From Morinoia aosen (taxonomy: Eukaryota; Arthropoda; Malacostraca; Amphipoda; Talitridae): a DNA stretch of 64,000 nt. Every line of letters starts with the position of its first letter. Positions within the stretch are counted from its first letter, which is position 1. The notes below the pieces were generated by a model that was given only the letters and a program-made list of their open reading frames with translations, did not search any database and was not told where the DNA came from. The stretch covers positions 18,246,001-18,310,000 of the forward strand of contig CM059563.1 in assembly GCA_030386875.1 (NCBI GenBank), written 5' to 3'. The position numbers and the translations under genes were made by a program. Below are positions 46,316 through 57,811 of the stretch, one piece after another.

Positions 46316-49300
46316 CCATGCAATGTCAGCACTATTTCCAAAATAAACATGGAATTCTTGGAATAATACAGACCTAACACCAGGGTATTTGCTCGATGAT
46401 ATAAAACTCTAATAAAATAGAATCTTGCCATGCGAGGCTAGTGCCCGACCATTTACAGCTAACGTCATTTAAGATATAACACAAGTGGTGCGCATTACTT
46501 GGAAGGGAGGTGCTTACACGTCGTCACGCAAGCGTCTTGCACGTCCCATTATCTGAATAGGCACTTACTTACTTCACTCGTCCCGCTTTCAGAATCTTTA
46601 ACTTAAGTCCTCTATGACGACAATTCGGACTACTTGTGAACGTTTTCCACGGGCTCCTCGGGTGAGATAACCGCTTCTCTGGCGTCACGGGTCAGTATCT
46701 TGTGCTAAACGCGGCGTGTTTATCTCGGCTTTGTTACGTGCGAGCTGTGGAGACGTTGTAGAACTGCTTACGTCAAGCTCATTAGATGAGATGATGTTCA
46801 CGACGAGATTTTTTTGTCCCTTCCAATTAAATATTGAGCATTGATCATAGGAAATAGATATCTATGATGTTCACCACGAGAGATCAATCAAGGTTTTAGT
46901 CTCTTCCAATTAAATTTTGACCTTGCTAGATATCTAACCCCTGAATGTCTAAGGGAGTTAGAGGAACCGATTAAGCTTCTTTCATGGTTTTCTTGCTATT
47001 TTTAAGGTATTTTTCAAATTATAGACATGTTCGCAGTCTGAACTTTGATGGAAGACAAGAAGGAAATCAATAGTGTCTGTGGAAGCCTATATTTCTTTAA
47101 AAGTTTGTAGCTGCATGTAGCAGCATTATCGTATGTCGGCCGCACCGCCCAAGTATGGGTGAAATCCCTGTGCACTTCATTACTGTTTTTGATCCTTTAC
47201 TGGATAATTTCAAGTAAAAGTGATCCCTGATAAAATAATGAGAGTTTTTTATGGTGATGGTAGTATGGTAACAGTAGCATTAATGACAGAATATGTTAGG
47301 CCTTCTTTTCTGCTTTTCAAACATATATTATACAATATTATTGTAACTGATTTTGCAGCAATAAAATGTAAATCATGTGGAAATTTCCACAGAAGCTGTG
47401 AAATATTACAATATTACTCTGTGAAAAATTATAAAAATGCGAATACATGTTTCATTGTTTTGAACCGTTTGTTAATTTTAGAAGAAAAACAGGCGAGAGT
47501 TGATTCGAAAATCTGGGCAAATCTGAATATTGGAAATTGATTAATTCATTTTTCTTCGCTGGAAAATCCAATTAGGTTGATTCGATTCAGAAATGCCGTT
47601 GATAAAAAAAACTTTGTGCTCAGGAATGCGCCGCATCGTTCACCGTATCTCCGAGGTCAACACCGGATAACTTGAAGCGCACCAAGTTAAGACTTCAAAT
47701 TAATGCTTATCGATCGAGTTTGATATGGATATCTAAAAACAATAGCTTTAAAGTAGTGTGGTGTTACCGTTTTCAAAGTAACATAAGTGCAGTAATTCTT
47801 GTACCATCAAAACACAAATAAAAAGTACTTTAGTTTAGGCACCGTCATCACAAAAGCTCTCTGCATGTAGGACTATTACACTGTAAAATACAGGCGGCAA
47901 GTCTCAGTGCCTCTTCTTTCCTTCAGCAATTTACAGTTCTGTGTGTCTATGCGACGCTCAAATTTGTCAACCCAATTGTGTAATTTTGAGAGTTACTCAA
48001 ATCTTCAGTGCACTTTGCAGCAGTTAATATAGTCCATTTGCTAGGTCTACTGTCGATCATCGATGGCGTAAACGACATCCTCTGCCGCGAACGTCAACTT
48101 ATGAGGATAAAAATTAGTCAAAGATATTGAACTATAATACGATGCTTAGTGTACATTATGAATAACTGGGAATTACTGAGACTAAATTTTCCGTGTTCGC
48201 TGCAGACCGCGTATGATCATGTTATATAACTCGAGAACTGCCCGCAGAAACCCAGAAATCGAAGATTATCCGTCCACTTAAGCTCCCATGCAATAGAGGT
48301 TATATCCGTCAGTAAGCTGCGGCAGAGGCCGCTCGAGTCACCAAGTTTGTCACTTATCAACAAGTTTAGCGGAGTTTTAGTTTGTTAAGAGATAGTGTAA
48401 TATACGTACAAACATTTCTATGTCCCTACTTCCTATTAATACAGAGCACCGTTAATGAACAAGTTTGATAAGTAACAATAAAAAACAACAGAGATGAAAG
48501 TGGCAAAAAGTATTGCCCAGCATGGAGATGCTTAACGATGGGATAAATGAATGATTTCTTTGCTGATTAATAACATGTTTTGAGTTTCATAGAAATTATG
48601 TTTCGCTAACAAATGAAATTTATACCTATTTTTCTTCAATGAAATTAATCTTTAATCCTTAAACTGACGAATATATTATCCATACAATTGGATGGTAAGT
48701 TCTCTGTGAAAAAGATACTTTAAAATTCTTTGAACACATATCACAATAACAATCGTCATGTTTTCACCAGGACGAGATTTAAATCAGCTACACGAATACT
48801 GAAAAGTTCAAAAATAATTTTCAAACTTACTGCGGATGAGTCATTGCCAGACCTTGTTTACGAGCAGAGACTGCTAAATTGGCTGTGATTACCCAGAAAA
48901 ATGAAGTTACCTGACCAAAAGATCAAAATGACGCTGAACCACTTGTGTATGCGTTGGTAAATCCTTGGCGTCATTGTGTAATTCTAGATGTGACTCATGG
49001 CTGTTGCAATATTGTCGACTTCACGCAGTTTTACACGTCGACCTCGCTTGTAACTTGTCCTATGCTGTGATCAAAGTTCATGTCGAGTTCATTACTCGTT
49101 AACCAGATTGACGGTGTTTCAGCCTGTTCTTCGGTACCTTTTATTTGCGTTTACGGTCAGTATTTTTTTAATACGTTTATTTGCTGAAAAAGAATGGTCA
49201 CGAGTAAAAAATCCAAAGCATTTGGGTATCTTTCATGACCGATTAAACCAACATCAAGACTGCAGGATTTCTTCTCTAACTCTCCAACAGCAGCAGGAAA

Positions 49301-50194
49301 AACTGAGCGAAATTCGTCCTCCACCACTCCTACTATAACAATAAACCAACGTGCAAGCGAGACCTTTTTTGCTCGCTCAATATTGTACGCCAATCACTTC
49401 CGTCTTTGTCTCAGGCATTACTGTTCTGCTGTTGTCGTCGAGCAAAGCGCTCGAATTCTGTAACTTGATTCTACCCACCAAACGTTGTAGCTTGTCGCAA
49501 TCAGATGGCATGTCTTTAGTTTATGTGTTTAAGCTTTAGTTCAAGAGTTCAAGACCCCAAGCGAAGCTTGCTTTATAGAGCAGCCTCACGTCTATTTTCT
49601 ATAGATTCACACGTGAATACCCTTGACGTTGATTTCATTTCTTCCTTATTTATTTCGAATTCAAGATCGTGTTCTATAACGCACCCGTGTACGATAAGCT
49701 TATGCAGCTAATGCATCCCAATGTAAAAAAATAACAGATCTCGGATGCAGTGCGAGAAATGTACATGGATTGATAGAAAAACGACGCAAAGTATCATTTC
49801 GACCCTGATTTCTTATGATTTTCAAAGTGTACCATGCAAACCTATGCAACAATTATAACTAAAAGATGAAATACCCAACAATAACTTGATATATGATCAT
49901 ATTTTCTGCATGTTTCAAGTTTGACTTTTTTATTTGATACATAACCTAATAAACAAGAAGGATACAGCACAGGTTAATGTGCAGTTCGGCATGGATTTCT
50001 GGAATTATGTTGTAGAAATAAGAGCTGGTATACTGGAGACAATACAGTCATCTACTCAGCAGTGCTGCTGGGTCTGATGATCCTACAACCCGAACTAAAT
50101 ACCACCCTTAATTGTTTTGAAAACAGTTTAGTCATGAGTACCTGATCGTAACGTATTTTAATGGTGAGACGTGGTGTTTTACACTCCGTTTCAA
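46316..50194. other. no gene supported
   Basis: Nearly 4 kb of AT-rich sequence. The longest frame, 106 codons at 47220-47540 on plus, has CKSCGNFHRSC with three cysteines but fits no zinc-finger spacing I know. No strong repeat was noticed. Confidence 0.35.
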
Positions 50195-50590
50195 GCGCAC
50201 GACATCGAGCAATCCCCTCAGGGGGATGTTGTATCTATGAGAATTGCCTCTCCAAGGGGGAAAATCTCAGGAAAATGTGAGTTAGGTAGGCCTCCTTTTT
50301 GTTGAAATAAATTGTTTTTTGTTTCATTAAGGACCATCGTTTTTCGGTTCACTCCTCTCCTGTTTTTTAGCACCTCCGACTTTCTTTCGCAACTTTTATC
50401 TTGTTTAATAACGTTCCTTCTTAACTCGTTGTTTCTATGCCATGGGTATCCTATGCAGGAACACACCTTGTACGTAGATTCCGCGTTCCTTCAACTCAAT
50501 ACTAAATGGTGCCTCCATCCTTTCTCGCTTTGCACATCTTTGTTATGGTACGGGAAGCTGAATCTAAATTTTAATCAATCATTTTTCGCA
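50195..50590 (+). mobile_element. LINE-like repeat fragment, copy 3
   Basis: Contains CCCCTCAGGGGGATG, TTAAGGACCATCGTTTTTCG, GGAACACACCTTGTACGTAG and CTAAATGGTGCCTCCATCC in the order seen in copies 2 and 4. It ends near TTTTAATCAATCA. Confidence 0.65.
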
Positions 50591-50917
50591 CAGATAGAAC
50601 CCATAAGTTTGAGATTAAAAATGCTGTACATGTAACACAGCAGTCACGAAAGTTCATTTCCCGACGCTTTTCACCAGTCAGGAGAATGATAAATATAAAA
50701 AGAAAACGTAATTTTTATGCCCAGAAAAATTACCAATACGCAAATCATGCCACATTCCTTCCTGATAAAATCCCGAGTTCAATAAAACACACTAAAGAAA
50801 ATGTCGTTCAGGATACGGAAGACTTTGATAGAAAGATGTGGTGCGCAGAAAAATGTCATTTTGGTGCCGAAACTTAGAACTTCGCTCTGGCACTTCAAAA
50901 TCTAATGAGCTTCTAAT
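50591..50917. other. no gene seen
   Basis: A 63-codon Lys/Asn-rich frame at 50686-50877 is not recognisable. Confidence 0.35.
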
Positions 50918-51265
50918 TTACTGATGTTGCTGTGCTGTGCAGCTCCGTGTTACAAAGTTGGGTTGCTGCAATGACGCGATTTTTAGCTCGTTCAGAACAA
51001 TATTTTCCTATTGTGACAGCACGATTACTTTGCATGTTGCTGAATAGTAATTTTTACTGTTACGACACAATTATTTTACGTGTTGCTAAACAATATTTTC
51101 CTATTGGTACGACATAATTTTTTGTACCTTGCTGTTCAATATTTCCTTCTTGATGCGACATTATTTTTAGCATACCGATGTGCACCATTGTCTTACTGTC
51201 GGATTTTAGGACTCCTGTCGTACAATATTCCTTTATTGTTGCTACACGATAATTTTGAGCTGCTC
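50918..51265. repeat. degenerate ~47-bp tandem repeat
   Basis: About seven irregular units with GTTGCTRAACAATATTTTCC, TATTGKTACGACA and AATTATTTTAC-like blocks. Old array. Confidence 0.55.
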
Positions 51266-51594
51266 AAGACTTTACAAAGTCGATTATAATTTCGTCTGTG
51301 TTGTGAAAGCATTTGGATCTCTTAATTAAGTTTTTTGACTAATGATGGAGTGCAATAAACGATCACATAAACGTATAGCAAGCATTCTCTATTAATTATC
51401 AGCATCGGGATAAAGACAGCAAGCTCGATTTTTTTAGGCCTAACATGACGGCTGATATAGCGTTGTTCTTACATTTATGAGAGTCCCGTGTGTTTATTTT
51501 TGTCAATTCAAAGACCCCTGAAATGGTACACGTCTCCCAACTGTAGGCAGCTCGTATCATTTAATTTCTTGGTGCGAAAATTTTCTTCTTCTTT
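51266..51594. other. no gene seen
   Basis: Nothing supported. Confidence 0.35.
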
Positions 51595-51955
51595 CTGCGT
51601 GTCAGGGCCTGAGCTGAGAGTTAGGTAGGCCTTCTTTTGTTGAAGTAAACTGTTTTTTGATTTGTTAAGGACCATCTTTTTTCGGTTCACTGCTGTTCTG
51701 TTTTTCAGCACCTCTGACTTCCTTCTTCAACTTTTATAATGTTTCATAACTTTCCTTCTAATCTTACTGTTTGTATGCGCACGGGATCCCTTGCGGGAAC
51801 ACCCTTTGTGTATGAATTCCCCGTTTTCTTAACTCCGTACTAAATGGTGCCTTCATCCTTCTCTCGAAACCATCCTCCATCATTCCTCTCTTTGAACATC
51901 TTTGTAGTGGTAAAGAGAGGCTAAAACTAATTTATAATCAATCAATCATTCTTCT
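51595..51955 (+). mobile_element. LINE-like repeat fragment, copy 4
   Basis: Closest relative of the copy at 50195: GAGTTAGGTAGGCCT, TTAAGGACCATCTTTTTTCG, GGTTCACTGCTGT and CTAAATGGTGCCTTCATCC. It ends with AATCAATCAATCAT, a short tandem tail. Copies 3 and 4 lie in the same orientation 1.4 kb apart. Confidence 0.65.
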
Positions 51956-52669
51956 GCATGTCTTCTATCATTAATTAAATTTACACCTAAGGTCGATGTG
52001 TACCATGTGTTACAGGTGCTACCCTCAAGCCAATCAATTCAATTAGACAATGGAGAGTACTCGAGAAGCTCACATCAATGCTCAGCTATCGGTATCAGTT
52101 CTACGTAAATCTGGCATAAAAGAAGTTCTATTCAGAGCGTCCGTCCCCTGGTAAGGGGTAAGCTGCTTACACCGGCGCTCAGTTGGGGGGGCGAGCGGAT
52201 CGGATCAAAAATGAAGTGCTTTCACTGCGTCACGGGAAATTACAGACAACTCTTCTTTATTCCCGCACAAAGCGCGTTTCACTTATTCAGTTGCGTCGAC
52301 CGGCTTATCATCGAGACATTTCATCACAATGTGCGCACTCTTGTTGTATTTTTAAGCCCACGGTGCAGGTAAATGCTATTTCTACCGTAATACTACAGAG
52401 CACAGAAATGCTATCCTGTCATAATGCCACAAAGCAAAGAAATGTTATTCCTACCACGGTGTACAGAACGTGTTCCTACCTCACCTTTTCCTTACATCAG
52501 CCAATCTGTTGGAGCATGACGGCACTAAGAGTCAGAGCTGTATTGGTTACGTACTGTGACGTAAGTACTTCATGCACGTAAGCACGAGGACGAATGAAAC
52601 TTTCTTGACGGAGAGAGCGTACATACGTACGTGCGGACACACGCAGGTGCATGCGGCAGCGCGCTGCCA
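51956..52669. other. upstream flank of the gene at 52.7 kb
   Basis: It becomes GC-richer toward the promoter. TGACGTAA at 52557-52564 matches a CREB/ATF-type site and lies about 140 bp before the predicted start of transcription; whether it is used is unknown. A 132-codon frame at 52183-52581 overlaps this region but is not recognisable. Confidence 0.4.
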
Positions 52670-52706
52670 GATAAAATGCCGGCGCACATGTGACCGCCAG
52701 TCAGTC
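52670..52706 (+). promoter_or_regulatory. core promoter: TATA-like box and TCAGTC initiator
   Basis: GATAAAATG at 52670-52678 stands 33 to 25 bp upstream of the A of TCAGTC (A at 52703). TCAGTY is the arthropod initiator consensus and the spacing is canonical. A 140-nt 5' leader then runs to the ATG at 52843. Confidence 0.65.
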
Positions 52707-52842
52707 GACGAGTTGTTGTTGCACTGTAAGGTGGTCAGAGCAGAGTGCGTGACGGTCCTCACTTGAATTGGTGTCGCCAGTTCCCGAACGTCGACGTCGT
52801 AAAACTTTTAACAGCTGTTGGTGATAGATTTGAGTCCTCGAC

Positions 52843-53156
52843 ATGGCGAATGAAACTGAGCAGCAGCAAAACGATGCCAACCAGGAGCAGAACGCGAAGC
52901 AGGGAGGAAAAGGTTACCGGAGAAAAGGTCTAGTGAGTGAGAAGGTCTTGCTGGAGCGGCTCTCCGACATGAGCATCGAAGACAGTGTAATTAACCCTGT
53001 TATCACCCTCAGCTCCGTCGAAGGAGATGACAGTGAATCGTCTGCGATGGAAAGCTGCGATTCTCCGAGATTAAGATCCAAAGGGACGCTCAAACCGAGC
53101 CTTTCCCTGGACGTTCCCACCATGAAGCTTGAAAACGAAGCCAAGAGACCTCCTTT
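52843..53156 (+). CDS. first coding exon of an unassigned gene
   Basis: The ATG sits in a good context (GACATGG) behind a canonical promoter. The frame gives 104 full codons and then meets TTTGTAAGC; the GT at 53157-53158 is a strong splice donor, so the apparent stop TAA lies in the intron and the exon ends in phase 2. The product starts with a Gln/Asn/Glu-rich disordered stretch (MANETEQQQND), a basic KGYRRKG patch (23-29), a possible helix VLLERLSDMSIED (35-47), a Ser/Glu/Asp-rich acidic part (58-73) and a Ser/Pro/Lys-rich tail. There is no signal peptide or membrane segment, so it is probably an intracellular, largely disordered N terminus. I recognise no family. Further exons could not be placed; a GC-rich patch near 54203 behind CTCTCCGACCTTCAG is one possible next exon but is speculative. 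Confidence 0.6.
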
Positions 53157-56004
53157 GTAAGCGTTCGCTTCCGCTCTTGATTTAGAAGCAACGCTTCAGA
53201 GTGTCAGGCCAGCAAGCCGCCCGCAGCATTCCTCCAAAGATTTGTCGTTTGTCGTTGTTCCTTGGTGGTCGAGTGTTCGCTGATCGTCTCTCCGTGAACT
53301 GTAAGCCCTCGACTGACGCGTCCAAGTAAAAGCTACGTTTGGGAAAAACTCAATTTTTGAAAGCGCGTTAATCGAAGGATTACGATAGTCCTCTGGACTG
53401 GTCCAAGCGCTTCGGTGTCTTGGGTTCTTTGTTGTGAGCGGAACTCGACCAGCCTTTGAGCAGAAATATATTGTTTAAGGAAGTCTCCGTATATACGAGA
53501 CTTTTCAATTGTTGTAGAGTGTTAAGAAAAGCTCTTGATGAAATGCTTAGTTTACGGTAGAGACTCGGTACATGGTTGGACCACAAGATAATTTGCCAAG
53601 ATCCTCTCCCTCGTCCCGTCGAAATGAAGCACCAACGCAAGTTTCTCATTGTGTTCTGCAAGATCGTCTGAGAAGCTTTCATCATTATTATATTGTTATC
53701 TTGACTCCTGTAGTTTATTGGTTATGATACTTCGAGACCAATATATCTGGGCGGAGAAGAGTGATTCTGCTCAACGTCGATTAATCCATTCTTCAATACT
53801 GTATAGCGTGATAAAATTCGTATACTGGTTATCACCATCATTTTTTAAACTTAGCGGTGTTTTTTCTTACTTAAAAACACTGATGAGGTAGTGCTTTGAA
53901 AGCCCTCATCTTGAACAGGTATAGAAGGCAGGCCACGAGTCAGTTAGAATTGATGATACAGTTATTGAAGTATTTAAAATCTCCGGTTTAGATATCCAAA
54001 TAAATTATTTACGGTAAACAATTGAAATGAACTCGTTCAAAACGTAAAAGTACTTCCCCTTTTGGAAGCAGCTACGACTTAAAGAACAAAAAAGAACTTA
54101 GCCTTTTGTCACCGTTTGCCTATGGATTTTTTTGCTTTACCGTAAGAACAGCGAAGTGCGCAATGTTGTTGGATGGCGGACGTATCTCTCCGACCTTCAG
54201 GGCTGAAGAACGGCGGCACCAGCTCTGCGGGTGCGCCCCAACGCAGCCAACGGTGTTCTGGCAGGGACCGTTTTCCATCTTTTGTCTCGGTGGCCCGACC
54301 GTCTCCGCCTTGTGTGTTTTGTCAAGGTGGTCGCGCGGAGATCCAGTTCACGTTCCTTGACAGTCTTTCTGGACCGTGGACCGCAATTCCAAGAGTTGTT
54401 GTCTTTCAAAAAGTAGAAATTCTGTACAGTGTATTCGTAGTACAATTGCTGTTGCAATGCCTTCCATGACTAGAAGTAATTACAGTTTCTAGAGTTCATT
54501 CTCCTCCGTATAGTTCATTCTCTTGCATAAATATCTCCTGAAATTTAAGTTAACGAATTCGTGTTGAAGTTCATTAGCTGATTTGAATTAGCACTGAACA
54601 ATAGCTTTATGCTGTTTTTAGCAGTCTATAATCCGACCTGAAATTTTTGATCCGAGTACCGTTCTGAAAATGCATGTGTGACGTATTGTAAGGATGTAAC
54701 TGATTGTGTATCGACGTTTTGCGTTCCACTCTGTATTTCTGGTCATTACTCTATACTACTATATATACTACATGAGTTTTAGGAAAGCCCTAGTTTTTTA
54801 CCTTTTATCTCCTAACAATAGTCCTTAATCATAGTTATTCATGTACTTCCTGGAATATAGAGCTTTATATTCATGGTGGGTCGTTTGTGATGATATTATA
54901 ACGCGCACTGATGTTACATGAAGAAATGTAACTTATTGGGATGACGTGTAAACCACCGGCAATTTATGAACAATTTTGCCACTGCTTCATTTGTTTTAAT
55001 TAGGATTTTATTTTCTCGTGTGATCCAATTTTGATCGCAAACCTTATCTGTTAGGCTCTCATTAAAGTAACTCGAGTGTTTCAGGAGAGCCGAACTCGAG
55101 TGTTTCAGTTCGGCTTATTAAGGCCGGATGATTTTAGATTATTTTAATGAGCTGTGCCGCAGTATTTCGGATGTCAGCACTGAAGTTAATGATCTGTGTT
55201 GTGGAATATTTCCAGGAATGCGATATCGGATCACGGCGGAATTCAATTCAGAAATTTCTACCAAATTATCAGTGTTCTCGATTGGAGAATTATTGAGAGA
55301 GTGACTGGCACGTCTTAGAAATTGAACTAACTGGAGGCCTCAAAAATAAAACAACGGAGGTTGTTGTTTTCTTAATGGAGGCATTTCAACGGAGGTTAAA
55401 ATTATTATATTTATTATGAAATTTTGTCTTCAATCTAGCGACATTCACTTTGACATCAGGAAGCTTCCAATATTCAAGGCGCATGTCACCTAAAACATGT
55501 GTTTATATTTAATTTGAGCCGCAAAATTGGGAGCATGCGGACCGCTAGAACATGCGAGGTGTGGTCTTCCAAAATTACTTCAAAATCTTTCATCACTATT
55601 CCCTGAAAACTTTGCGGACTACTTTCAACTTATCAGACGAATATCTTCTTGTCTCGTGGTTTTGGATGAATTCAGGGATAAAGAATATCATTGCCCTCGA
55701 AACGAAAAAAATGCGCCAACTGAAACAAGGCAGCATACTTGTCCGCAAACAAAACATCGCTTATCAGAAAATGAGGTTCTATTTCAAGTTTGATCCGGAA
55801 AAGCGAGCGTGAGTGTCAGCTGGGAGTTATCACGTATGGGGTACACGGCACAGTGTCTACGTCACGCCTGTACCACGGGCATTCTTACTGAAATGGTCAG
55901 ATCGTTATGGTGCAGAAGCGCTCAATTGTAGGCTTGTATCCACGAGATTTTCAATCAAATTTGTATTATGCAGAGCAGCGATGCGTTGATTTGGCTAGAA
56001 CAGT
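53157..56004 (+). other. probable intron or intergenic; GC-rich patch at 54.2 kb
   Basis: Follows the splice donor at 53157. The patch 54170-54390 is clearly GC-richer than its surroundings and open in several frames on both strands. A frame at 55552-55812 ends in AGCGTGAGTG, a donor-like sequence. None of these resembles a known protein, and none can be joined to the exon at 52843 with confidence. Confidence 0.3.
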
Positions 56005-56250
56005 GGGTCTGAGTCGCTAGTTTAAGAGCAGTGGTTCTGAGTTGCTGGTTTTTCAGATCACTGGTTATGAGCCCGGGTTTGCTAGATCAGTGTTTCTGAA
56101 CCGCTGGTTTCTTGAAGCAGTGGTTTTGAGCAGCTGGTTTCTTAGAACTGTAGTTCTGAGCCGCTAGTTTTTTGCAACAGTGGTTCTGAGCAACTGGTTT
56201 CAATAGCAGTGGTTCTGAGCCGCTGGTTTCAAAAGCAGTGGTTTTCAGCT
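56005..56250. repeat. ~28-bp minisatellite, ~9 units
   Basis: Units of the form AGCAGTGGTTCTGAGCCGCT followed by GGTTTC; moderately diverged. Confidence 0.85.
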
Positions 56251-56723
56251 GCAGACGCACACTCTGAGGCCAGACCTGAGCTTAGTTACATTTGCCGTCT
56301 GCAGTTACAACGTCCATTGATAAAATTGTAGTACGCTACTCAACTGAGACAACGTCCATGAATGAAACTGTAGTACGCGATCTAGCTGAACCTCGTTACT
56401 CATTATCTTGTCCATGATATAGTAAATACATTATACGTTTCAATTCCTTTGTGTTGTTTGCGAATGTAATATAGTTTGGAAATTAGTCTTGCATTTTGTG
56501 AGATATTGTGAATAAGCTGATGCAGGTTGAAAGCAACCTGCCTGCCAGTCTCCCTTTTTAGTTAAGCGCTCGGAGATTTGTGTTGATTATGGTAGAATTT
56601 ACGAAACTGTACGGTAATCCAACGACGAATTAGGCTGGGTCGTGCTTCTCTGGTCTTGCACACGTGTCTGTGTGGGTTGGTGTTGGATTTTTCAGCTTGG
56701 TCGAAGCTAGAGAGGCTGTGTGG
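56251..56723. other. no gene seen
   Basis: A short duplication of ACAACGTCCATG..GTAGTACGC occurs at about 56307-56380. Nothing else is supported. Confidence 0.4.
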
Positions 56724-56808
56724 ACAGTTTGTTTGGTTTTAGTCCACACCACAGAATTCTTGTCCCTTACAAGAAGTCTGTGTTGTGGACTAAAACCAAG
56801 CAAACTGT
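56724..56808. repeat. 40-bp near-perfect hairpin, 5-base loop
   Basis: The 5' arm 56724-56763 and the 3' arm 56769-56808 are reverse complements at 37 of 40 positions; one of the three differences is a G-U pair in RNA of the plus strand. The loop is CCCTT. Each arm contains TTGGTTTTAGTCCACA or its complement. It may be a small foldback transposon relic or a precursor of small RNAs. Adjacent sequence repeats GTGGACTA twice more (56809 onward). Confidence 0.85.
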
Positions 56809-57586
56809 GTGGACTAGGACAGAGAATGCTAAGTGGACTAAGCAGTCTTCGTTTTGTGAGTGGTGTGTTTCCCAGTGATATATAATATTTGTTAATCATA
56901 CCCTTGGCGCAAGTTTTTCTGCTCTGATTTATGGAATGTGCCTTCCCTTAATTGCATTGAGCGCGTGCTGGCTCAGCTTTTTTATGAATTTTTCATAAAT
57001 TGCCCACCAGTCGCGCTATGCGCTCCGTGTCAACGTTTTCATAAATGTTCACGTTTGTAACTTCTTTCTGTTTCAAATACTTCTCTTCTATTGACACAGC
57101 TTCAAAAATAGATTGCGTCCAGTTTTTTCCAGCTGCGTCAGTAGTTGTGAGTAATTTTGACTGAATGTTTTAAATCATTTTGCAGAAATTAGCATTCCCA
57201 GAACTTTGGTTAACGTCATGAAACTTTGACGTAAACATCCCAAGCAACACTGTCCAACTCTGAATATTTTTTTGATGGACGTGAATATTTTACCATTTGT
57301 AATTTTTTGTAAATTGTTACCACCATTAGATCGGAAACAAAAGTATGACTGGAAACATATCGTTTTTGAAAATACAAAATACTATAATATTCGTAAATGG
57401 GATCATCTGATCAACAGTTGCGTAAGAATTAAAAATACTAGGAAAACGATTATTGTGTATTATTATTTAAATATCGAGTTCTGGAAAATATTTTTTTCTG
57501 GAGGTGTCGATAACCATTGTGATAGTAAGTTATACATAGGTAAGCATTTCGCCTGTAGCCCTCGTGCTTGATTGGAATCTATTCCA
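56809..57586. other. no gene seen
   Basis: A 99-codon frame at 57272-57571 is Lys/Tyr/Ile-rich, as expected for random AT-rich DNA, and is not recognisable. Confidence 0.35.
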
Positions 57587-57590
57587 TTAA

Positions 57591-57807
57591 CCCGTGGATG
57601 CTCAGTGGGGTCAAAATGACCCCATCTGAATTTTAAACTCAAATGAGTGCAGGTTTTATTCATATATTTGAACATGGCTTTGTGACTTTTCCTCACAAAT
57701 GACTGAAACTGGTTAACCTCTATGTGTTTTGTTACTTCAAAAAAAGGTTGGGGTCAAATTGACCCCACGGTGTGAGTTAGTTTGAAATAATATCTTGCAT
57801 CCACGGG
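57591..57807. mobile_element. TTAA-flanked MITE with inner palindromes (piggyBac-type)
   Basis: A 217-bp element flanked by TTAA (57587-57590 and 57808-57811). The termini are perfect 11-bp inverted repeats, CCCGTGGATGC and GCATCCACGGG. Inside each end is a 17-bp near-palindrome: GGGGTCAAAATGACCCC at 57607-57623 and GGGGTCAAATTGACCCC at 57750-57766. It is unrelated in sequence to the other TTAA family in this window. TTAA plus CCC termini are the piggyBac hallmark. Confidence 0.85.
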
Positions 57808-57811
57808 TTAA

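Noticed and set aside
45978-46377. Ile/Tyr/Leu-rich open frames
   Set aside because: By-products of the (ATATT)n microsatellite, open in all plus frames.
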